NCBI GenBank assembly: GCA_034670405.1
Contig: JAXDDX010000089.1
Span: forward strand, 595,001-659,000
Direction: 5' to 3'
DNA: 64,000 nucleotides
DNA from: Hoplostethus atlanticus
Lineage: Eukaryota > Chordata > Actinopteri > Trachichthyiformes > Trachichthyidae
Part shown: positions 24,500 through 36,521 of the stretch, in pieces
Layout: each line of letters opens with the position of its first letter
Position numbering within the stretch: position 1 is the first letter of the stretch
The notes under the pieces: generated by a model
What the model saw: only the letters and a program-made list of their open reading frames with translations
What the model was told of the DNA's origin: nothing
Database searches by the model: none
Translations under genes and position numbers: made by a program

Positions 24500-25440
24500 T
24501 GCTTTTAGAAAACAACCCTGGCCTTTGTATGACAAGGAGCCGGCTAGCCAGGGAGTCAGGGCTCCTAGCGTAGTTGATTCTGAGGCTGGGAGACGACGCT
24601 GGCGGTGGATGGATGCGCTCTGGTGTTGGGCAAGAGGGGTAAACTGTATTGATCCTGATCCCGTCTCATTTTTGTAAGCGGCCGGCGTTTGGCGCTGTGT
24701 TTGGACACCTTTTTGATGGCCCCTGACAGCCTCTGCTGAACGCTGTCGGAGACTATTTGACAGGCCGGACGAGGGTGGGGGAGAAGACAGGGAGGAGGAG
24801 GAGGAGGAGGAGGAGGAATGGAGGGAGGCGAAGGAGGAGGAGGAGGAGGGTAACTGTTCAGCTCAGTGCCGGCTGGTGACAATCGCCTCAGCCTTGGAAT
24901 CAATTCCCTCTGTTTACAGACCATTTCACAGCCCTTTACCTGTAACATCACTTGTGTCAGTCCCATAAATACCCCCAGATATATAATGGTTGAATCAGCA
25001 TAATGGCTAAAGCAAGGCCCCGGACTGTGAGCGCGGAGGAAATGTCAACATGTTCTCTTCACTAAGGCAATTAGAGGCCATTAACAGGTCCGCTCGGCTG
25101 CAAACACCATCAAGGTTAAAGACAATACCCAGCAGCATCCCTCCGACCCCCTTTGTTGCTGCTGTAATAGATGGGCCATAGAAACTGAAATGTTAGTAAA
25201 CAGTCAGCCTATTCAGACCTCTGCCGGTTCATCTCCAATCAGTGTATTCACAGCCTTAAAGGAAAATGGCCGCCTCTGTGGTGGCTCCATCAGATTCTAA
25301 CTGGCCTTTACTGGCCTGCAGTGCTGATACTCAACCTTTTGGCTCAAAACAAAAGAGACGCCTGCTCCCCTACCCCCAGGACACATGCATAAAATGTTGA
25401 ATCGTAACATCTAATACTTTTAATTTCCCAATTTTCAAGA
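24500..25440. other. gene-free sequence with a GGA repeat
   Basis: A GGA-rich purine tract at 24792-24850, followed by single-copy sequence. Short frames here have no recognisable domain. Confidence 0.4.
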
Positions 25441-25468
25441 TATTTTGCTTGATTAATTGTTGGAGGAA

Positions 25469-25605
25469 GCACGTCGGTGGCTTAGTGAGTAGAAGAAGAT
25501 CTTGGGTTTAGTCCTGGTCCTTTCCTCCCACTGTCCAATGACATGCAAGTCAGGTGGATTGGAGGCTACATACAGAAGTCCCTAAGAAGAAGACTAATTA
25601 GGAAT
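25469..25605 (+). mobile_element. degenerate tRNA-derived SINE fragment
   Basis: GCACG-CGGTGGCTTAGTG, then CTTGGGTTTAGTCCTGG, then TTTCCTCCCACTGTCCAATG, ACATGCAAGTCAGGTGGATT and TCCCTAA follow the order of a widespread teleost tRNA-derived SINE. The A-box and B-box regions are decayed, and the segment between the B box and TTTCCTCCCA is deleted. It is inert. Confidence 0.6.
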
Positions 25606-25650
25606 AAGCAGGTATGGAGCATGAATGGACATTAATAAAATATAGATAAA

Positions 25651-25790
25651 GTACCTCAAATATTATAAACATGAAAATATATATATAAATAAATATAAAT
25701 ATAAATAAAGTACCTCAAATATTATAAACATGAAACTATATATATAAATAAATATAAATATAAATAAAGTACCTCAAATATTATAGATGA
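25651..25790. repeat. second 59-bp tandem repeat, about 2.3 copies
   Basis: GTACCTCAAATATTATAAAC recurs at 25651, 25710 and 25769, spaced exactly 59 bp apart. The rest of the unit is TATATA/AAATAAATATAAAT. It is followed by an AATATAATTAATAT-type AT-rich block to about 25,945. Confidence 0.9.
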
Positions 25791-25814
25791 TTATTATAGA
25801 TTGTGATGCCTAAT

Positions 25815-25945
25815 TTATTATAATATATTAAATATAATTAATATAATTAATATAATATACATTAAATATAATTAATATATTATATATTAAATATAATTAA
25901 TATACTATTTATGAAATATAAGTAATCTAATTTATATTAAATATA
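25815..25945. repeat. AT-rich tandem block
   Basis: Repeated ATATAATTA and TATATTAAA words with almost no G or C. Probably low-complexity expansion. Confidence 0.7.
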
Positions 25946-26399
25946 ACAAATAGTGTGGCAAAGACAAAAAAAGCCAAGGCAGGCAACACTTCCACACCAC
26001 TAGTTACCACATGGAGCACATGTTTAGTATGCTTGGCAAAAGTGAATACATTTAATGCACATTTAGAGTTGGTCTATTAACTTTTTCTAATTTTCTGTTT
26101 CAAATGATTTGCTCATTTGCACAGATTTTTTTTTTGTTACACATCTGGTAGCCTTGCATGTGCTAGCAAAATGAACCATGGTGATAATAAGCACAGGTTT
26201 AAGACAAACGTGGTGATTACGCTCTCATCCCAAAAGGTACGTGCAGGGTAGCTACCTCACAAAACACTACAGAGAAATGTATCAGAAAATAATCGAAGCT
26301 ACCACAAAGGGATTTGTCCCGACCCTTTGATTGATGTACAGCATGAAATAAATTGGCTTACCACGCGGGGGTACAGCGACCCTTGGATTTACACAGCCA

Positions 26400-26772
26400 T
26401 TTGAGCTGCGTGCGTGTTCTCAAACTATAGGTTGAGCGTTCAGCCTTCTGCTACCGTATAAAAACTGAAAGAAAATAGTGCTAGTGTTAAATAAAGGCCT
26501 TGAAAGTATTGCCACAAAACTGCAGAGGCAAGCAAGGCCGGGGGACGAGGGCTCGGGACCACACATCATCCTGGATGGCCTTAGACAACGGCTGGCTAGA
26601 GTAGCGGCCAGATTAACCAAGCGCTCCCGCTCATCGAAAGGTCGCTGGACGCCACAGACTACTGGAGACTTTCCACACTGTTCAAGCGGCTGTTGAGCTG
26701 CCTAACATGGACTTACAGTGTCGCGGGTTTGATATTTCCATGTTCAGCTGTGTACTAATAAAGTAGAAATGC
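26400..26772 (+). other. sequence sharing the AATAAA-containing 19-mer; short unrecognised frame
   Basis: Contains the second copy of ACTAATAAAGTAGAAATGC (26754-26772). Upstream is a 72-codon open frame (26478-26696), Arg-rich with LARVAARLTKRSRSSKGR, that I do not recognise. It could be part of an unannotated non-coding transcript or an old retrocopy; chance is also possible. Confidence 0.2.
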
Positions 26773-28640
26773 TTTGAAAACTGTATTTACAGAGCCGTGG
26801 TAGGATGAAGATCTGCTAACTAGCGGCTCTATCGATGCATTCTCCTTGATTCTGAGTTAAAACGCCACACTGTGCATCCCCTCTCAAAGAGATTTCTCCC
26901 CCCCGCGGTGACTCGTAACAAATAGGCTGCTGCCTGGCGGGTCACCCATCCAGCCGGCGGGGGCCTCACCTCACGTCTGCATCAGGATTCAGCCCACTGT
27001 CTGCTGCCCAAGTCAGCTCAGCTCCGCTCTGCTCTGCAGCCAGCCCACCGGATGATAAGTCACCCAGCCAGCCAGTATTGATTGGAGGTCCTAGAGGCTT
27101 ATACAAAGGCAAGGAGGGAGGTGACTGATTGTGTTTTACAGAGAACATTATCACTCCGCTCAACGCAGGAGGGCCGACAGAATTTCCTCGCCCAAGAAAT
27201 GGAGACGACCACCCGGGCTGGGAGTATATGACTTGACTCAGTGAAGCGCTAAGTCCAATTTGAAAGCCAAATTGTGGGGCTTAGAACAAAAGGGGGGGAA
27301 AAATAGGAGACGGATACAGTTTGTCTGGTGATTTTTCTCCCTTTAGCGTTGACCAGTCCCTACAATACTACACTTTCTATTTGCTGCATTTACTATAAAT
27401 TCATAATCTGTCTGAAACAAATTGCCCTCGCTCTGTACGTGCTCTGCATTCTCCCACGGAGAGAGGCCAGCTCTGTCAGCGCAGCATCAGGTTTTTTGTC
27501 TCATTCCTTATATTTGGGTCTTTTTATGGCGACGGCGGGATGCAGGCCAGCACCGGGATGACTTTGTCAAAGGTGGGCTGCAGAGAGACCAAGGCACTGC
27601 ACATGCACTTAAACCAGCAGATGGATGTATTTCTCCCTCTTATGGGAATTGAAATAACTTTAACAGTTTTATCTCAGTCTATTTGTGAGGGAGGGAAGAT
27701 TTATGCCGAGCACGGGGTCCCGGTATGGTTTTTTATCAGTTCTGCCTGCAGATTAAATGTGGATCAGGGTGAGAGCTGCTCCCACTGAACGCCATAATCC
27801 GCAATTGAAGATGATCTCGCCCCCGCTAAAAAATTGCCTGGAGATGAATCTGCCGTCGAGTGCATGCGCCCCCTTTTTCCTCTCTCCTCCCCTCTCCTGC
27901 TTGCCTCTCTTTTTCTTAGCGTTTTCTGCCCAAAGCTTGCTCTCCCCCAGTAATCAGACGAGAGTATCAGGGTCTAATAGACTCACACAAGCTCCCTTAT
28001 CAGCCAGGTGCAATCTGGGGCTGCCGCCGCTTAACAAGGAATTAAACATTTTTCCATGCTGCTGCCGGCACTTTAATTGATTGATGCTAAAAGTTTGGAA
28101 AATAAAAGCCTGGTGCGTCAAGCGCGGCGCCGCTTCACCAGGCCCTGCCGGACCCCTCAGAGAGAGGGGCCCTGGATTAGAAGTGGCAGCTCGCATTTTC
28201 GGCATCAGCCGGCCCTGTCATCTCGGCCCAGCCGCGACGTGTGTGTGTTTGGGGGTGTGTGTGTGTGTGTGTGTGCCTGCCACTTCACATGGAGAGCAGC
28301 GGCTGAAAGACACATGTACTCGGAATAAGGGAATCAATAGAACACTTAATGAACAATTAGGAGAACAGCTGTAGGCCTGTCAGACACCCATCTGTACACA
28401 GATCTGCTCCGAGAGAGGGAGAGGGAGAGAGGGAGAGGCCTAGCAACACTGAGGCTATTGCATCCCCTCACACCCCCCTACCCTATCTACATCCATTCAT
28501 GCTTCCCTCCTCTCCCCTCCCCTCCCTCCCTCCCTCACTCCCTCACCTCCAAGCTGTGACAGCCTGGCCCCTATTTAGCCAAGCAGGCCTCCATCTCCCT
28601 CCATCCCTCACCTCCCATTAGCGGGAGAGGCTGCTAAAGA
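26773..28640. other. gene-free sequence
   Basis: Single-copy sequence with a short TG run (28253-28274) and CCTCCCT-rich stretches (28505-28550). No coding or RNA gene signal. Parts near 27,560-27,830 are quiet enough to be regulatory, but nothing specific supports it. Confidence 0.4.
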
Positions 28641-28860
28641 TATGGAAATGGCACGAGACATCCTTCAGGCTCGCGTCGGGGGGACGGGGGGGGATCGATA
28701 AATTTGACAATCCATGGCATTTAATTAAAATGGCCGCCGGAAGCGAGGCAGTTTGTTTTTCTGTGTGGGACCCAGCCCGGCGTTTATTGCTCGAATGAAT
28801 ACGTAAGTGTATTCATAAGCACCCCCGTACATTAAATCCACCTTTCTCTTTGGGACGGGG
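28640..28860. promoter_or_regulatory. candidate conserved non-coding element
   Basis: Includes AAAGATATGGAAATGGCACG (GATA-like and POU/TEAD-like words), GGCATTTAATTAAAATGGCC and the inverted pair ATACGTAAGTGTAT. Single-copy and frame-free. Confidence 0.3.
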
Positions 28861-29599
28861 GTGGGGCGAGGGTGGAGGTGGGCTTTCAACTTTTCAACGC
28901 TGAGCGAGCACCACGGACAGACGAAATTAATATCTCCACCTCTCCCCCCCAGTGACTTTTAACGTATTCTTGATGCATAAAGAGATATCCGCCTCGACGA
29001 GGGCGCTGACAAATGAGCGGCGGCTGATTTGCCCCGTCTGCGACAGCGGCGACCTTATGTGCCAATCAGCAGGAAAAATAGTCAACAGTTTAACGTACAC
29101 CGACGGAGGGCGTTGGATAGATCGGTTCAGCCTTCGTCGGGGGCGGCTGGCGTTTTTTACGTGTAGATCAGCGGGCTATGACTGACAGGCCTTATGGCTA
29201 ACTAAGCACTGAGGGATCTGGGAGCCGCGTCAGAGGATGGGCCGAGTTTGATAATTGACCTTGTGCAGCCTCTCCGTCGTTCTTTATTAAAACTTCATTT
29301 AAAGAAGAACAACCCCGGGTGGCTGCTGATGCTGCCGCTGCTGCTGAAGAGCCTCTCTCGCTCTCTCGCTCCTTCCGCCGCCGTAATGGATTAGATGGGA
29401 ATCCATTATGCATTCCACACAAGAAAAAATTAGGGCCTAAGACCTGCTTAAAAATATATTTTTAGTACCGAAAATTAATGTGTTCACGCAAAGCCAGTGA
29501 ATCATTTTAAATGTTCTTTTTTAGTATATTAGGTATATGTGTTGAGAAGACCTATATTTCAGCGGGGCCACGGGCCTCAGCGCCGCAAGAGTAATGGGC

Positions 29600-30180
29600 G
29601 TGTTAATTTATTCATGATTTTTTAGCCGCGTCGTTATCGCTGTTTTTTTCCTCGCCCGGTTGTTATCGTATTGTTTTATAGCGTCTGAGCGCCACGAGAC
29701 GCTTCTCTCGCACTTCCACACCTCGACCCTTTACTGGGGGGGTTGAAATGTCAACAAGGAGGAGATACCGCTAGCGTTAGCCGGGGACGCCTGCCCTCAA
29801 GACACTCGGTTTTCAACCTGGTAGTGTAGCGTGTATCTGCTGCACCGATGTAGCTTAGAGATCGCGGTGTGACTTTTGTTTAGTTCGGAAACACAAACAA
29901 TGATTTTTTTTGGCGGGAAATTGGCTCGTTGGTCAACTTTTCGATGTTCCAATAGGAGCACCGTCAGCTCTTGCTAACCCATTAGCATGCGGTACGTTAA
30001 GGTTCCGCGGGCGACAGTTTTTCAGAAAGTTTCACAGACGGGCTGCGGTTCTCAATCTAGCCGGGCCAAAGCCCCCATGGATTTAATGTCCGGTGGGATT
30101 CGTCAGCGCTAGCGTGGCTAAGCTAACCCGCAAGGTGTGGCTGATGAATGACCTCGCCTTTCGGCTTCAGCTCCCTTGCG
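29600..30180. promoter_or_regulatory. CpG-containing promoter-like segment in the desert
   Basis: CpG dinucleotides are common (for example GCGTCTGAGCGCCACGAGAC), with GCTAGCGTTAGC at 29770 and GCTAGCGTGGCTAAGCTAAC near 30107. The same GCTAGC/TTAGC words cluster just downstream of the dock7 start (46,715-46,820). No coding exon follows, so a non-coding RNA promoter or silent CpG segment is possible. Confidence 0.25.
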
Positions 30181-30280
30181 CGCACAACACCTTCGGCCCC
30201 CAACTACCAGCAGATGTACACCAGTAATTAGTCGTGGCATTTCACCGTCCTGACATTTCCACCGAGCTCCAGTCTCTTTC

Positions 30281-30720
<440 letters not shown>

Positions 30721-30736
30721 GGACGGAGGAGGTCTC

Positions 30737-30802
30737 ACACACACACACACACACACAAATGCAAAAAAAAAAATCACATGGCTCCCAGACACACACTCTC
30801 TG

Positions 30803-30836
<34 letters not shown>
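30737..30836. repeat. CA, CT and CA microsatellite cluster
   Basis: CA at 30737-30758, an A-rich spacer, CT at about 30800-30820, then CA to 30836. Confidence 0.9.
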
Positions 30837-30837
<1 letters not shown>

Positions 30838-31044
30838 TACATAACGTTGTTAGGCACAGGGGCTGGGGAGTACTAACTGGACAATGTTTACAGGCCCCAG
30901 CATGGCAGAGACTGATGTTGGCTACCATCCGACAGGCAGAGCTGAGAGTAGTGGTGTGTATGTGCAAGGGGGAGGGGGGGGGGTTGTAGTGTGTCCCCTA
31001 ACTCTGTAATACACACACCGACATTTGGTTCACAGTGTGTCCTG

Positions 31045-31045
<1 letters not shown>

Positions 31046-31083
<38 letters not shown>

Positions 31084-31090
31084 CATGCAT
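31046..31090. repeat. (CA)n microsatellite with GCAT tail
   Basis: About 35 bases of CA followed by ATGCATGCATGC. Confidence 0.93.
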
Positions 31091-32558
31091 GCGCGCAGAC
31101 AGACTGACACCTGGAGACACCCCTTCTACCCTCCATTCCCCCCTTCACACACACACACAGGCATACGCACTTGCCACCCCACTCAACGCAGGCGTGCAGC
31201 GAGAACCAAGTCGACAGCTACACAGCAGGCAATATCCCCTGCCTTCAGCCGCGGCGCCTGTTCCGGATGCATCTGGTTAGCAAAAGCTGACAGAGGGCCG
31301 GCCATGCCTCAGAGGAGAGCGGAATGAGGAATTTCGGCGTTCCTCCGCATCACCCCCTGAGATGCAGGGAAACGCCGGAGTGCCCCCCCCCACCACCACC
31401 ACCACCCCCCCAATCCCCCCCCACCACACACACTCCAGAGATGCGCTCCCAAGATTCCCTGTCACCGGGAATGGAAATCGAAAGCAGCACACACATCCGT
31501 TATCTAAATGTTAACTCCGGTGCCCTTCTTGTTGTCACAGCCCGGGCGAGGTTAGCCAACACCAGGTGAGGAGCTTTGCTTTGGGCCTCTGCCATGGTAC
31601 ACCCCTCTTGAGCGGGAGGAGAGGACGACTCCGGTACAAACCAACCACACAACGAGAGGGAGGATTTAACCTCCTCCGCAGAGCGACACGGCGCGGGCCA
31701 ACGTGAGGCTCGGGGGCGAGGAGGGATGTTGTCCTACGGATGTCAGACGGCGACGGTTTGCCACGTGGTGCATTCCTCTGGGTTTCATTGGATTACCGCA
31801 TGAAATAAAAATGTTTGACTTCATCTGAGATTTTACAGAATATGATAAAATGCAATAAAAGATGACGTGAGATATCTTAGCACTCATTTTGAACAGGCAC
31901 AGTTACATTTTTACTTGGAACGTATATCACAGAAAATGGAGACTTGACTGAAGCAACTTAAACTGATCCTTCTGATAAGGAAAAGTTGCCGATTGGTCAA
32001 CATGTCAATTCAATCGTGACCCGTTATTGGTTGATTCAAAAGGGAGATCAAGTAAAGGTCATTGCCTCATGACTGAGGGGGGGTGAAGAAGTTGAAGAAC
32101 CTCCGAATGCCCTGTAGGTCAGGGTGGCATGGCGGAGCAAGCTAAAGCTCTGTCCTGGGCGGGTTCCTGGAGGTTGTTGATGAATCGCCGCATCGTGACG
32201 TCTTGTCTGGCCACAACCCAGAAGAGATGTGTGAGGCATGCAATGTCTCAGCACTTCTCTAGGAGCACCCCGTAAACAGGATGGGGGAGGAGGGGAGGGG
32301 TGGGTGAGGGAGGAGAGGAGACGGGTGGAGACAAGTGGACAAATGCGTGGACTGACTTGAGACTCTGATGCAGCCCAGGCGGTATTTACGCTCGGACGGC
32401 TGCGGGATCCGGATATATTTAGCCGCAGAGTTATCACGGCAAGATGAGATTTCAAAGTAAGGGTACCTGTTTGAAGATGCATGGCATTCCGCGAGGGCCG
32501 CCGGGGATAAATCTAGCGGCCCTGCACCTGGTGTGAGGAGTGAGGACAGGGAGGGGGA

Positions 32559-32577
32559 GGGGGGGGGGGGGGGGGGG
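32559..32577. repeat. G19 homopolymer
   Basis: Nineteen consecutive G residues following GGGAGGGGGA. Confidence 0.9.
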
Positions 32578-33668
32578 TTGGGGATAGTGACACCTGAGAT
32601 GTGGAATGACTTACACATAACTTGTGTAAACTACACGCACTCGCACCATGTGAATTTACACTATGAATGAGTGAAAAGAAATCCAGAAAAATAACTTTTA
32701 TGCTCCTAAAATACCCGCACACACCTATACACACATCGTGCGTATCACACACACACACACACCTACACACACAGCCCCCCCCCCGGTGCCTTTCCTTTTC
32801 TGTTAGATCTAATTCCCATGGATGTTCTCTGCGCCATCCATCATGGTCTGATCTTGGCTGGAGGAGATCCTGAGAACCACAGAGTTAGACTGGCTAGAAA
32901 AGACACTCTGTGGTATCGCAGTGATCTCCTGGATGACGGGCCATAGGGCTTTGATAGCGTTGCCATGGAGATGAGCATCATTTCACCCATCACAATTACA
33001 AATGAAAGGGACATCAAGTGAAGATGAATCTTTTATCGTATATGTTGTTTTTGTGAAGTTACATATGAAGGATTTCATGTTGAGGGAAGACTAAACAATA
33101 ACCCCAATAACAGCCACCGACATGAAATGTGTTAACATGATGACAAGCATTCTGCAGTCTTCTTCTACTCATTCTACTCTTTCTTAAATTACCTCCATGA
33201 ATTAAATTAAAATGTCTGAATTCATCCTTAAATGTAACAGGAAATTGTTTTTTTAGTACTCAGTTATTTAGGATAGGTGTTTTTTTCTTAAAATATTGCA
33301 GAAAATGGGGATGAAAGTTGACCTTTACTGATTGATCTGGCTACCCACAAATCACAACTTCCTTTAAAGACCCAGCTTAATACCAAGAACTGGTACGTTG
33401 ATGCTCTTAAGGTATTAGAAGACGCTGCTCGATTCCCCTCCCCTGTTGAGTCCACGCTACTCTGCATGCCACGACCCATTTCCTCCCGTGAACGACACCA
33501 AAATAAAACCTCTACTGAGCGTCTCTGTGTCTTGAACCCCCCCTGCAACAAACACTCCCCGTCCATCTATTCCCTCTCTGGTGAGGAATTTGCTTGGCTG
33601 CAGATTAGATTTTCAGGAATCCGCAATGTCAATGACACTATTGGCAGCTGTGTTAAACAGCAGGCCTT

Positions 33669-33726
33669 GGTGTGTCTGTGTGTCTGTGTCTGTGTGTCTG
33701 TGTCTGTGTCTGTGTGTGTGTGTGTG
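33669..33726. repeat. degenerate (TGTGTC)n tract
   Basis: TGTCTGTG hexamer-like repeat passing into pure TG. Confidence 0.9.
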
Positions 33727-34623
33727 GGCGGAGGATGGACTTGCTTTGTAAAGCCACTACCCACTTATTGCATTTCCCCCGAGCCTGTGACTCAATCAAA
33801 TATTCATACATCCCTGTAAATACATGGCGAACACAGCCGACCCTCACAGCGGTCTGTGCCCCCCAGCACAAATGCTCTTTCATGTTTCTGACAAAAAATC
33901 CCCAAATCCCCCCGTCCCCTCCCTCCCTCCCTCCTCCCATCCTATCCATCTTCCGAGGCATCAGAATGCCGCCGGTTCTTTGCTGCTGCATACTTGATGT
34001 TGCTGCTCGGGTCCACCGTCCACTAAAAACAACCACGGATGAACACGCCGATAAGACAGGGGGTCTAAATGATGCCTTTATGCTGGAGATGGGAACAGAT
34101 AGAGGATTCTTCTCGCTCTCCGTCCATCCATCCATCCTCACCCTTGCCCCTTGCCCCCCCACCAGACACACAAGGGACAGTTCCCTCCCTTTAAAAAGCG
34201 GGACCCTTGCCCAGAGCCAAGCTCATCATAATACAAGAATTTGTATTGTACGGGAAAACAGTCCAGCATTGCTCAAACCAAGGGGGCAACAGACAGATTA
34301 TCCATGGTAACAGAGCTCTGCACACAAGGATATTTTCTTTTCCTCCACAGGCGGACACAATCGCCGCCAGTGTCACCGGGTCACATTTTTTCCGGTCCCT
34401 GGTTAATGGGCTGTAGAGATGGTTAGCACGTACGATTAGTTTTAATCTGCTACATTTGACTGGTAGAGAAAGGGATTGAATACATTTCAACACACCACTG
34501 AGGTTTGCATCCAGCATCGAAAATGAGACAAACACTTTTTTTTTTATTCTCCTCCAGTCGCTTCGAATTCTTCCAAGCGGAGCCGAAAGAAGCAAACCGA
34601 TTAAGAAATTGAAATGTTTTGAC

Positions 34624-36353
34624 TTTATTCAACTTTTCTGCACAGCAGTGTAAAAATAAAAATCAATATTTTGCATTGCTGAGATTAATTTTGTAAAAGT
34701 TCAAAAGTAATGCAAACGGAAAGGTGGCCGTTGTAACGTAGGAAAGATGACGTGCGAAGAATCAATCGGCGCTCAAGTGATGGAGTCAGTTGTAACAAAT
34801 TAAATTGCATGATCAAAATGTGAAGCCTGTAAAGAGTAGTCGTTGGGAGAATAGCAACCGATCATTACACACAAAAAAAAAAAGACATATGACAAGAAAA
34901 CATAGTAAGAAATGTTAGAATAACACATTGTGTGAAAATACTGCTCTACAAAATAAAAGCTTTGGAAATAATTTGGCCAAAATTGTTAATTTCACATAAC
35001 ATATAAAGATAATAAAACTGAAATGCACCGTTTCACCACAGATATGTCACCACAGATTTCTTCCGACTGGTGCCTATATCCATGTACTGCAGATTGCTAT
35101 TCCTTTGCAGGGGCCAGAATCCTACAGAGTGTTTTTCTATTCATCAACATGAACTGTATGGCGTCTGTTTTTAAATATGTGTGTTGAATGGATACGTCAA
35201 AGTTTTGCACTTCCCCGAAGCACCCTGCTCTCAAGGGAAATAGAATATAACACACAGTAGTGCTTTACAGTGAGCTGCAGCACATGGCACTATTATCCCT
35301 CTCACACACTCTCCAGTCACCACTGGTCACTTTCACTGTGATGCACCTCTCAGTCAGAGTTAATCACACTCACACATAGAAACAGCAAGGCAAGGCAAGC
35401 AAACAATCACATTATCACATGACGTCATCATATATTATTGCTAAGAGAAAGAAATTAGCTGCAAAAAAATCAAATAGTGCCCTGCAGAACCCGTGCGGTT
35501 CAGATGTTGAGGCGTTTCAGATGGGTGGCGAATTAATCCTGTTGGATGAAACGGTCTTGGAAGGGTGGTTTGGTGGTTTACTTACTTGACTCGGTCTACC
35601 CTCGGAGAAACAGAAAGCTCTCGGCCCATAGTTATATATAGGCTCTTTCCAGACTTCACTTAGCCCAGGACTAACCACATTCTGGAGACTCTCTGTAGTC
35701 CAGGCCTAAATAGGCGTTTAGCCCTGGGCTAACAAAGATATTTACACCAACTCATTCAAAAGAGGGACCACTGACCTCGGGGCTCGTCAGCCCTGCTCTG
35801 CATCATGGGTAGCCTTGGCTCACTGATCTAGATCTAGTGCTGATTACGACCCAATCCCCTTGAGACTGTCTCGGCCATTATGATCTGAGGCGCAGAACTA
35901 ATCCTAGATCAGAACTCCCAACTCTGGGGTGTTAATACACGGCCCCTATTAATAGACTGTGTTTAGCACGCACAATTAGAAACAATTATTGTGCAAAATG
36001 ACTAGTGCTCCTCTTTATGTCCCTGGAAGAGGTACATAGAAAAAGGTAGGTCATAAAAATCAGCAGGACCCTCCAAAAAAACCCCAATGCTTCCTGACAG
36101 AATATTCAGCGAGCTCACATGGCAAGGCAACGAGTACAATTCAACCAGTTAATAACAGTTTGGGCTGAAAATGACTTGGCATCAACAGTTCCAGGAAGTA
36201 TAAACTGAATCACCGTGGCCTTGAAAAGTTCCATACCCCTCACTGTCGCAACATTTTCAGACACGAGGCTTTGGACACCGAGTAGTTTGACAAAAATCCC
36301 CTCCCGGGTTCATTGCAAGAGGAAGTTCCCTGTCCGTAGACTTAAAAACACTG
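34624..36353 (-). other. atg4c: possible atg4c 3' untranslated region with AATAAA
   Basis: Below the atg4c stop codon the first clear AATAAA on the minus strand is at 34624-34629, with another at 34543-34548. The roughly 1.7 kb between has no coding signal and contains a dispersed-repeat cluster at 35.65-35.95 kb. The length of the UTR is inference only. Confidence 0.3.
35655..35950. repeat. dispersed-repeat cluster below atg4c
   Basis: Contains TTAGCCCAGGACTAA (35660-35674) and the perfect palindrome TTAGCCCTGGGCTAA (35718-35732). These are followed by CTAGATCTAG and CTAATCCTAGATCAG (35898-35912), then AACTCTGGGGTGTTAA and CGGCCCC. These words recur in teleost interspersed repeats as I remember them, but I could not verify the family. 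It probably lies in the atg4c 3' flank or 3' UTR. Confidence 0.4.
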
Positions 36354-36521
36354 TCAGAGCAGGACAAAGTCCCCGGCAGTGACGGCCGCCCTCCTCGGGT
36401 CACGGATGAAGGGCCATTCTCTCTTTTCTGGGGTCAGGCCTCCAGACGGGTCGTAATCTCTGCCGTGACCTTGCATGAAAGTGAACGCTGGGTATTTCTC
36501 CCTCGCCGACGGCTGCAGCAC
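36354..36521 (-). CDS. atg4c: atg4c coding exon 10 with stop
   Basis: Acceptor TTGTTTCAG|GTG. Encodes [18 protein letters not shown] and ends with AGDFVLL and TGA at 36354-36356. The family shares EKYP-FTF--GH-RDYD and the terminal F-V-L-L. Confidence 0.94.
   Translation of the reverse strand: MLQPSAREKYPAFTFMQGHGRDYDPSGGLTPEKREWPFIRDPRRAAVTAGDFVLL

Larger units (their letters stand above)
22800..24500. other. gene-free sequence
   Basis: C-rich run near 22847-22873, then AT-rich sequence containing the MITE at 23.7 kb and the TTA repeat at 24.0 kb. No gene supported. Confidence 0.45.
31090..34600. other. gene-free sequence below atg4c
   Basis: Single-copy sequence with a G19 run (32.56 kb), CA and TGTGTC repeats, and C-rich stretches near 31383-31423. 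A 212-codon open frame at 33672-34310 begins in the TG repeat, has no domain and overlaps open frames on the other strand. I support no gene here. Confidence 0.45.

Noticed and set aside
33672-34310. A 212-residue plus-strand frame
   Set aside because: It begins in a TG repeat as a Cys/Val run, continues as composition-driven sequence with no domain, and overlaps open frames on the minus strand.
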